Source: Bacteroidales bacterium
GTDB lineage: Bacteria > Bacteroidota > Bacteroidia > Bacteroidales > VadinHA17
Direction of reading: 5' to 3'
Assembly: GCA_020201035.1 (NCBI GenBank)
Contig: JAIVHO010000049.1
Span: 2,921 to 35,040, forward strand
Length of the DNA: 32,120 bases
Part shown: piece after piece, positions 24,092 through 29,823 of the stretch
Layout: every line of letters starts with the position of its first letter
Numbering within the stretch: position 1 is the first letter of the stretch
Made by a program: the position numbers and the translations under genes
The notes under the pieces: model-generated
Seen by the model: only the letters and a program-made list of their open reading frames with translations
Told to the model about the DNA's origin: nothing
Databases searched by the model: none

Positions 24092-25084
24092 TTATTTTTT
24101 GAGCTCCCCCGGATATATCAGCCCGATTTTTCCCCTCACACTATCGAGAATGGTTATCAGATCTATACTGAACGACCAGGGTACCACACTGCTCTGACAT
24201 CTTCTCTCCCCTATTGATTTCATAACCTCAGCTGCCTCGTGCTCAAATCCGTTTGTCGCTGTATCCCATCTCTCTGTTACCGTTTCCTTACCCTCTCTGC
24301 TTATTTGACAGATCTGGCCCTTACCGGTGCCCCGCTCCAGAAGAATCTTTCCTTTCGTACAGAATATTTCCGTTGCTGTACCTCCCCAACTCTGTATTGA
24401 AGCATAAAGGGAGGCTGTTCTTCCATTCCCGTAATCAAACCTGATATCAATTGTATGATCAACACCCGTAGGAGCGATTCCGGCAACCGCACTGATCAGC
24501 TTCGGAACACCCATAAAGGAGAGAGCATCCATTACAGGATATATACCTATATCCAGAAGTGCACCACCGGCAAGTTCAGGATTATATAGCCTCCCTTCAG
24601 GATCATAAGGAGCCACAAAGGCAAAATGAGAACGTAGATGAACTATCTCCCCCAGCTCACCGGATTCAATAACATCGCGAGCCATCCGGTATGAAGGCTG
24701 AAAAGGCGGCCAGAGAGCTTCCATCAAAAAGAGGCTCCCGGCAGATGCCTTTTCTATCATTTCCTCTACTTCTATTCTGTTATGGGAAAATGCTTTTTCA
24801 CACAATACATTCCTGCCAGCCTCAAGGGCCATCATTGTATGCCTGTAATGATGCGAATGGGGTGAAGCAATATAAACAATGTCCAGGTCCGGGTCTGACA
24901 GCAATTCTTCGTAACTGCCGTAACTCTTTTGGAATCCATACTTTTTTGCAAACTCTTCAGCCCTGTCAGCCGAACGGGAACCGACTGCATAAAGGTTTGC
25001 ACCGTTAACAGATGCCAGATCAGATGCAAACTTCCCGGCAATTTTTCCCGGAGCAAGTATTCCCCAATTATAACTCTCCTTCAT
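24092..25084 (-). CDS. Gfo/Idh/MocA family NAD(P)-dependent oxidoreductase
   Basis: The 330-residue protein has an N-terminal Rossmann fold (WGILAPGKIAGKFASDLAS, then LYAVGSRSADRAEEFAKKYG), the IASPHSHHYRHTMMALEAGRNVLCEKAF segment with the catalytic-region Lys of the family EKP motif (here EKA), and the C-terminal alpha/beta domain with GGALLDIGIYPVMDALSFMG, where Asp and His/Tyr catalysis is usual. It most resembles the dihydrodiol or sugar dehydrogenase branch. Substrate unknown; it probably oxidises or reduces a sugar hydroxyl. The start is ATG. No sugar-pathway genes adjoin it. Confidence 0.9.
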   Translation of the reverse strand: MKESYNWGILAPGKIAGKFASDLASVNGANLYAVGSRSADRAEEFAKKYGFQKSYGSYEELLSDPDLDIVYIASPHSHHYRHTMMALEAGRNVLCEKAFSHNRIEVEEMIEKASAGSLFLMEALWPPFQPSYRMARDVIESGELGEIVHLRSHFAFVAPYDPEGRLYNPELAGGALLDIGIYPVMDALSFMGVPKLISAVAGIAPTGVDHTIDIRFDYGNGRTASLYASIQSWGGTATEIFCTKGKILLERGTGKGQICQISREGKETVTERWDTATNGFEHEAAEVMKSIGERRCQSSVVPWSFSIDLITILDSVRGKIGLIYPGELKK

Positions 25085-25198
25085 TAATTAAGCTTTTTAT
25101 TTTTCTGTATCGTTATCAATTATCACTAAAGAAACAATTTTTATCCTGAAAACCCGTAACCAGATACTGCTTCTTACCGGCCATTGAACCCCTCTTTA

Positions 25199-25497
25199 TC
25201 ATTTTGCCAGATTTGGTTTTGGGTACCCGTAAATCTGACTCCTATCAATTTCTGTCTGATTAACCTTTTTAAGCTTTATACCGTGGGTAATCTCAAGAAC
25301 TTCCGCACTGCTTCTGTTTGCTGATATGTAACCCATCCTCAACGATATCGGGGTTGTGATATTCGGAACCCAGGAAACAATTCTCCAACCGGTTTTCCTA
25401 TTTGTAAACCAATATTACCGGCGTCCCGTGTTTTATCCCAGGTATCCCAAATCCGGCTCCGGATTTCAGGGGTAAACTGGTAAGCTATAAAGATAAT
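25199..25497 (-). pseudogene. Probable decayed gene fragment with a frameshift
   Basis: A minus-strand frame from 25414 to the TGA at 25201-25199 gives 71 protein-like codons (KTGWRIVSWVPNITTP, GYISANRSSAEVLEITHG, KLKKVNQTEIDRSQIYGY) with only internal TTG/ATG codons. Just upstream, 25497-25421, a different frame reads YQFTPEIRSRIWDTWDKTRD, also protein-like, and the two would join with one frameshift near 25415. No start codon, signal peptide or ribosome-binding context is evident. I do not recognise the family. Its composition is closer to the coding genes than to the spacer on its right. Confidence 0.4.
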
Positions 25498-25639
25498 TTA
25501 TATTACTAAGCAATCCCAGATCACACCAGTTTTATCATTGCAGGGATCTGAAAGCAAATTTATATTGATTTTATAATTCTGTATATCTGTCACTTACAAA
25601 ATATTAACAAAAAACATTTAAAAAATATACTACTATGTA

Positions 25640-25671
25640 TTGCATGGTACTAATATATTTATATATCTTTG
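25640..25671 (+). promoter_or_regulatory. Bacteroidota-type promoter for the PspC/PadR operon
   Basis: TTG (25640-25642) is followed after 21 bases by TATCTTTG (25664-25671), an exact match to TTG-N19..21-TAnnTTTG. Transcription would start near 25678, about 43 bases before the first PspC ATG. PadR-type repressors often control their own operon, so an operator may overlap here, but I see no clear dyad. Confidence 0.65.
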
Positions 25672-25720
25672 CGATGACAAGTTACATTGCATTAACAGGT
25701 ATTATATAAAATAATAAAAA

Positions 25721-26311
25721 ATGAAAATTACAGTAAGCATTAATATTGGCGGAATAGCATTCCATATTGATGAAGATGCCTACAGTGAACTCAAACTCTA
25801 TCTAAGGAGTCTGGAGCGCCACTTTGCCGGAGAAGAGAGTCTGGCCGAAATTATGACTGACATTGAAGCAAGGATGGCAGAGTTGCTGAAAGCGAGGGTT
25901 AACGATTACAAGCAGGTTATTACAATTAATGATGTAAGGGAGGTGATATCAATACTGGGCACTCCTGAAGATATCGGGGGTGAGTCAGACTGGAGCAGCC
26001 ATGAAGCTGTTTCATCCTCAGGATATCACCGTATGTACCGCGACCCTGACAAGCGTATAATTGCCGGGGTATGCTCCGGTGTAGGTGCCTACTGGCGGCT
26101 TGACCCATGGATTGTCAGGGTAATATTCATACTGCTCTCTCTTCCGGGCGGACTGGGAGTACTGGTATATATTGTGCTCTGGATAGTACTACCGGAAGCC
26201 CGTACCACGGCTCAGAAGATTGAGATGCGCGGCAAGCCGGTAAACATTCACAACATTACAGACTCTGTAAAGGAGGAGTTTGAAAATGTTAAGAAAAATA
26301 TGAACCTGTAG
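25721..26311 (+). CDS. PspC domain protein, short paralogue
   Basis: The 196-residue protein has an N-terminal domain of about 88 residues (ITVSINIGGIAFHIDEDAY, then MTDIEARMAELL and the ISILGTPEDIG end) shared with the second PspC gene, then a PspC domain at about 104-160 (RDPDKRIIAGVCSGVGAYWRLDPW, then helix VIFILLSLPGGLGVLVYIVLWIVLP) and a polar tail with KEEFENVKKNMNL. PspC proteins are membrane-stress components. Here the N-terminal domain is predicted cytoplasmic and could be a dimerisation or sensing unit. The ATG start is 43 bases after the promoter. The PadR regulator follows after 60 bases. Confidence 0.9.
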   Translation: MKITVSINIGGIAFHIDEDAYSELKLYLRSLERHFAGEESLAEIMTDIEARMAELLKARVNDYKQVITINDVREVISILGTPEDIGGESDWSSHEAVSSSGYHRMYRDPDKRIIAGVCSGVGAYWRLDPWIVRVIFILLSLPGGLGVLVYIVLWIVLPEARTTAQKIEMRGKPVNIHNITDSVKEEFENVKKNMNL

Positions 26312-26371
26312 CAGGCCTTCGGGGGAAGTGTTCTCCCAACAATCAGATAGAATAATACAAAAACAAAAGGT

Positions 26372-26701
26372 ATGAATGTTGAAAATAATAAAGCACAGAT
26401 GCGCAAAGGGATACTGGAGTATTGCATTCTCTCGGTTATATCGGGGAATTCATGCTATGCCAGTGACATCATTAACCGGCTCAAGGAGGCCCGTGTGATA
26501 GTGGTTGAGGGAACTCTTTATCCTTTGCTGACCCGGCAGAAGAATGCCGGATTGCTAAGTTACCGTTGGGAAGAGTCCCCCCAGGGTCCGCCCCGCAAAT
26601 ATTATGAACTAACGGCGCAGGGGAAAGAATACCTTGCCGAACTTGACAACTCATGGGATGAACTGGTTGAATCGGTCAATATCATCCGTGGTAAAAAGTA
26701 A
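26372..26701 (+). CDS. PadR family transcriptional regulator
   Basis: This 109-residue protein is a short PadR repressor of the winged-helix type: RKGILEYCILSVISG opens the domain, then YASDIINRLKEA (helix), VVEGTLYPLLTRQKNAGLL (the recognition helix region with the hallmark GTLYPLL) and SPQGPPRKYYELTAQGKEYL (wing). Members often repress neighbouring genes in response to small molecules or membrane stress. It lies between two PspC genes on one strand (18 bases before the second) and probably controls this operon. The start is ATG. Confidence 0.95.
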   Translation: MNVENNKAQMRKGILEYCILSVISGNSCYASDIINRLKEARVIVVEGTLYPLLTRQKNAGLLSYRWEESPQGPPRKYYELTAQGKEYLAELDNSWDELVESVNIIRGKK

Positions 26702-26719
26702 TTAAAAAGATCATATCAA

Positions 26720-28249
26720 ATGGAGAAGACAATAAAAATAAACATTGCAGGTACGATTTTTCAAATCAGTGAGGATGGATACGAACTACTGAGAGAGTAT
26801 CTGCAGTCAGTTACCAGCCGTCTGAAGAATTTTCCCGACGGCAGTGAGATGATCGATGATATTGAAGCCCGTATTGCTGAAATTTTTCAATCGGGAGCCT
26901 CATGGAAAACGGGTGTTATCTCAAAGGAGGAGGTTGAGGAGATGATCTCCACTATGGGATCAGCTGATGATATAGCTGACGGACTTGAGAGCGGTGACGC
27001 CTCTCAGATGTACAGAAGCACTAAGGAGAGAAAACTTACCCGTGATTCGGAAAATTCAATACTGGGAGGTGTTTGTTCGGGTCTTGGCAACTATTTCAGA
27101 ATAGACACTATATGGATTAGGATTATCTTTATTCTGTTTACCCTGTTTTACCTTTCAGGACTTGTAATTTATGCAGTATTGTGGATTGTTCTTCCGCGTT
27201 CCACAGTCGGGTACTCAAGAGCCTCTGCAGGATCAGGAAGGGGAGCAGTAACCACCGGGAGAGTTTCTGCTTCAGATAACCGCAGAACAGGAGAAGGCAG
27301 TCCGGCAGGCAACGCCGTTAATGATCTTTTCACCGTACTCGGCCGCATCATTATCGTATTCCTTCGTGTGATTCTGGCCATTTTCGGTGTAACTCTTGTA
27401 CTGACGGGATTCGGACTACTGATAAGTTATATTATTATCGCCTTTCTTGACTTCCCTGTTACCGGAGGACCGTTCAGCAACGTTGAGTTTTTCAATCTGG
27501 TTGACCTTCTTACATTCGTTGTAACACCAACGCTTGTTCCCGTGATGATGTTACTTATGAGTCTGGTTGTTATACTTCCCCTGGCGGGAATGATATACTG
27601 GGGAATCAGGATGGTGTTTCAATTCAGGGCAAGGGATCTTATCCTGAACGTAATAATGTTCTCTGTATGGATTCTTGCCTGCGCAACGCTGGTAATATTC
27701 ATGTTCAGCGAGGGTGTAAGTTTTGCGAACACCGGCAGAACATATGAACAGATGGCAATACCAACAACAGATACACTTATAATTTCAGGGAGCAGAACCC
27801 TCACCGAGTCCGATTTCGACCGTCGGCTCACTGTACCCTTTGAGGATAACCTTACCCTTTACCTCAATGAAGAGGACAAGACCATCTACGGAACGCCGGA
27901 GGTTACATTCAGGACCCTTGATGAAAATGCGCCTTATATTCAAATAGTTAAGTACTCACAGGGCAAATCCCGGGTTGAAGCTTCCAAAAAAGCTGATGAT
28001 CTTCAGTATGGCTACAACATTAATGGCAACAGTGTTGGACTGGATAATTACTTTACCATTCCGGCAGGCAACAGATGGTCAGGAGCCAACCTGAGGGTCA
28101 GGGTATACGTACCTGAAGGAATGATAATATATATTGACGAAGATATTGAGGAGATCCTTGATGAAAGACAGGGTAAAGGGGTCTACTCATGGCAGACCGG
28201 CGGAAGATACTGGAGGGTAGTGGAAGGAGGTCTTGAAGAAGCGAAATGA
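26720..28249 (+). CDS. PspC domain protein, long paralogue with extra membrane and beta domains
   Basis: The 509-residue protein repeats the N-terminal domain of the short paralogue (KINIAGTIFQISEDGYELL, DDIEARIAEIF, ISTMGSADDIADG; about 1-88) and the PspC domain (102-160: NSILGGVCSGLGNYFRIDT, then YAVLWIVLP). After a Ser/Gly linker come further hydrophobic helices (about 207-240, 262-300 and 310-335) and a beta-rich domain (about 345-500, from DTLIISGSRTLTESDF) resembling the repetitive bactofilin- or adhesin-like parts attached to PspC in Bacteroidota. It is likely an inner-membrane envelope-stress protein with a large extra-cytoplasmic C-terminus. ATG start. A strong terminator lies 30 bases after the stop. 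Confidence 0.88.
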   Translation: MEKTIKINIAGTIFQISEDGYELLREYLQSVTSRLKNFPDGSEMIDDIEARIAEIFQSGASWKTGVISKEEVEEMISTMGSADDIADGLESGDASQMYRSTKERKLTRDSENSILGGVCSGLGNYFRIDTIWIRIIFILFTLFYLSGLVIYAVLWIVLPRSTVGYSRASAGSGRGAVTTGRVSASDNRRTGEGSPAGNAVNDLFTVLGRIIIVFLRVILAIFGVTLVLTGFGLLISYIIIAFLDFPVTGGPFSNVEFFNLVDLLTFVVTPTLVPVMMLLMSLVVILPLAGMIYWGIRMVFQFRARDLILNVIMFSVWILACATLVIFMFSEGVSFANTGRTYEQMAIPTTDTLIISGSRTLTESDFDRRLTVPFEDNLTLYLNEEDKTIYGTPEVTFRTLDENAPYIQIVKYSQGKSRVEASKKADDLQYGYNINGNSVGLDNYFTIPAGNRWSGANLRVRVYVPEGMIIYIDEDIEEILDERQGKGVYSWQTGGRYWRVVEGGLEEAK

Positions 28250-28279
28250 TTCCTGTTATATATACCTGACACGTTCATC

Positions 28280-28318
28280 AGGAGGGCGGTGCCGTTAAAA
28301 GTTCCGCCCTCCTCTTTT
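28280..28318 (+). terminator. Intrinsic terminator of the PspC/PadR operon
   Basis: AGGAGGGCGG (28280-28289) pairs perfectly with CCGCCCTCCT (28304-28313) around a 14-base loop, followed by a CTTTTTA T-run. This is a textbook rho-independent terminator 30 bases after the PspC stop. Confidence 0.95.
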
Positions 28319-28483
28319 TATATCATATGAATGAGCAAATGTTATTGTATTGTTAAACACATAACGCAATAAATATGCTTCCAATATGTTTGTTATTTTT
28401 GGAATGCTCTGTTTTCCTGAACAAATTTGGGAAATAAGAGAACTACTGAAATGCAAACCTGAATCAAAAACCTTTAACTACCC

Positions 28484-29755
28484 ATGAAAACAACCCTGCT
28501 AACAATTGCAATGGTGCTAATCTCAATTTACTCTTCCGGTCAGCAACCGGTTACTTCAGAGAAAGACACTCTTCGCAAGGATGCACTGAATGTATATATG
28601 GAAGCATCTGACTATATCAAGGAGCAGATCCCTTTTGTGAATTACGTACGAGACCGAATGGTGGCTGATCTTATTATTATCAAAACCCTTGAAGGAACCG
28701 GATCAGGAGGCAGTGAGAGAACCTTTTTCCTTGAAGGAACAGGGAAGTGCGGCGGAATGAGGGATACCATAAGCTTCAGCACCTCTCCTGATGAGACCTA
28801 TGAGCAGATCAGGGAGAGGGAAGCCCAACTTCTTAAAATGGGCCTTATAAGGTATATTATGAAAACGCCTCTCTCAGATTATATAGATATCAATTTCTCT
28901 CAGCCTATACAACAGGAGGTATCATCCGATAAATGGAACAGCTGGGTCTTCAGGGCAGGAATGAACGGAATGCTTAACGGGGAGTCATCCTATAAATCGT
29001 CCAATATATCCGGGAATTTTTCAGCTAACAGGGTTACATCCGACTGGAAGATCAATATCAACAGCCGGTACTCCAGGAGAATGAGCGAGTATGAGATTGG
29101 GGATGACATCTACACTAGTAATACTAACACCGCCAACGTGAACGCCCTGATTGTAAAAAGCATTAATGAACACTGGTCCTATGGGGGAAGCGGGTCTGTA
29201 AGCTCCTCAACCTATAGCAATTATGATCTGAGTGTTAGTATTATGCCAGGTATTGAATATGATATCTACCCATATTCTGAATCAAACCGTCGCCAGTTAA
29301 GAATACTCTACTCTATAGGTTATAATTATAATAACTATACTGACACAACCATATTCAATAAAACATCTGAAGGACTGATGGTTCATAGCCTGAGCGGCTC
29401 ATATGAAGTAATACAAAAATGGGGAAGCATTGATATGTCGGTATCATGGTCCAATTTTCTGCGAGACTTCTCAGAAAACCGTTTATCAGTATTTGGTTCT
29501 CTCAACTGGAGGGTAGCAAAAGGGCTGAGCATTAACTTCGGAGGGAGTTACGCTTTTGTTCATAACCAGATATCCCTTGTCAAGGGAGGAGCTTCATCAG
29601 AAGAGATCCTGCTAAGAAGACGTGAGCTTGCAACAAGCTACAACTACTTTACCCATTTTGGCTTTTCATACACCTTTGGCTCAATATACAACAATGTTGT
29701 TAACCCGAGGTTTGGCGGTGGTGGCGGTGGCGGAATGGTTATAATTATGAATTGA
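28484..29755 (+). CDS. Secreted protein of the FVNYVRDR type with probable outer-membrane beta-barrel
   Basis: The 423-residue protein has a signal peptide (MKTTLLTIAMVLISIYSSGQ), then a domain of about 110 residues containing YIKEQIPFVNYVRDRMVADL (44-63), TGSGGSERTFFLEGTG (72-87) and MRDTISFST (92-100). From about 150 onward, alternating Gly/Ser/aromatic strands (GNFSANRVTSDWKININSRY, WSYGGSGSVSSSTYSNYDLS, FGFSYTFGSIYNN) suggest an outer-membrane barrel of roughly 10-14 strands. The tail is a Gly-only run at about 411-417. I recall related secreted proteins in Bacteroidota with this EIPFVNYVRDR/TGSGG signature but know no assigned function. It has an ATG start, sits alone between the PspC terminator and a convergent TonB receptor. 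Two TAnnTTTG boxes (28385 and 28394) lie upstream. Confidence 0.65.
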   Translation: MKTTLLTIAMVLISIYSSGQQPVTSEKDTLRKDALNVYMEASDYIKEQIPFVNYVRDRMVADLIIIKTLEGTGSGGSERTFFLEGTGKCGGMRDTISFSTSPDETYEQIREREAQLLKMGLIRYIMKTPLSDYIDINFSQPIQQEVSSDKWNSWVFRAGMNGMLNGESSYKSSNISGNFSANRVTSDWKININSRYSRRMSEYEIGDDIYTSNTNTANVNALIVKSINEHWSYGGSGSVSSSTYSNYDLSVSIMPGIEYDIYPYSESNRRQLRILYSIGYNYNNYTDTTIFNKTSEGLMVHSLSGSYEVIQKWGSIDMSVSWSNFLRDFSENRLSVFGSLNWRVAKGLSINFGGSYAFVHNQISLVKGGASSEEILLRRRELATSYNYFTHFGFSYTFGSIYNNVVNPRFGGGGGGGMVIIMN

Positions 29756-29823
29756 TCAGTGAGCTGATATCAATATCACTGAACCGATATCAATATCACT
29801 GAGATAATATCTATTCCACTGCC
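29756..29823. repeat. 20-bp tandem repeat between convergent genes
   Basis: GATATCAATATCACTGAACC at 29766-29785 is followed by a copy at 29786-29805 (last three bases differ) and a diverged copy at 29806-29823. A degenerate piece precedes at 29756-29765. TCAGTGA at 29756-29762 and TCACTGA at 29776-29782 are inverted repeats, so the array can also fold as a hairpin between the converging 3' ends. Confidence 0.8.

Larger units (their letters stand above)
25085..25720. other. Intergenic region with gene remnant and upstream A+T-rich promoter zone
   Basis: This 636-base gap separates the divergent oxidoreductase and PspC genes. The middle (25199-25497) holds a probable decayed minus-strand gene. 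The right third (25500-25720) is very A+T-rich and carries the promoter of the PspC operon at 25640-25671. I see no RNA gene or terminator in the left 110 bases. Confidence 0.6.
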
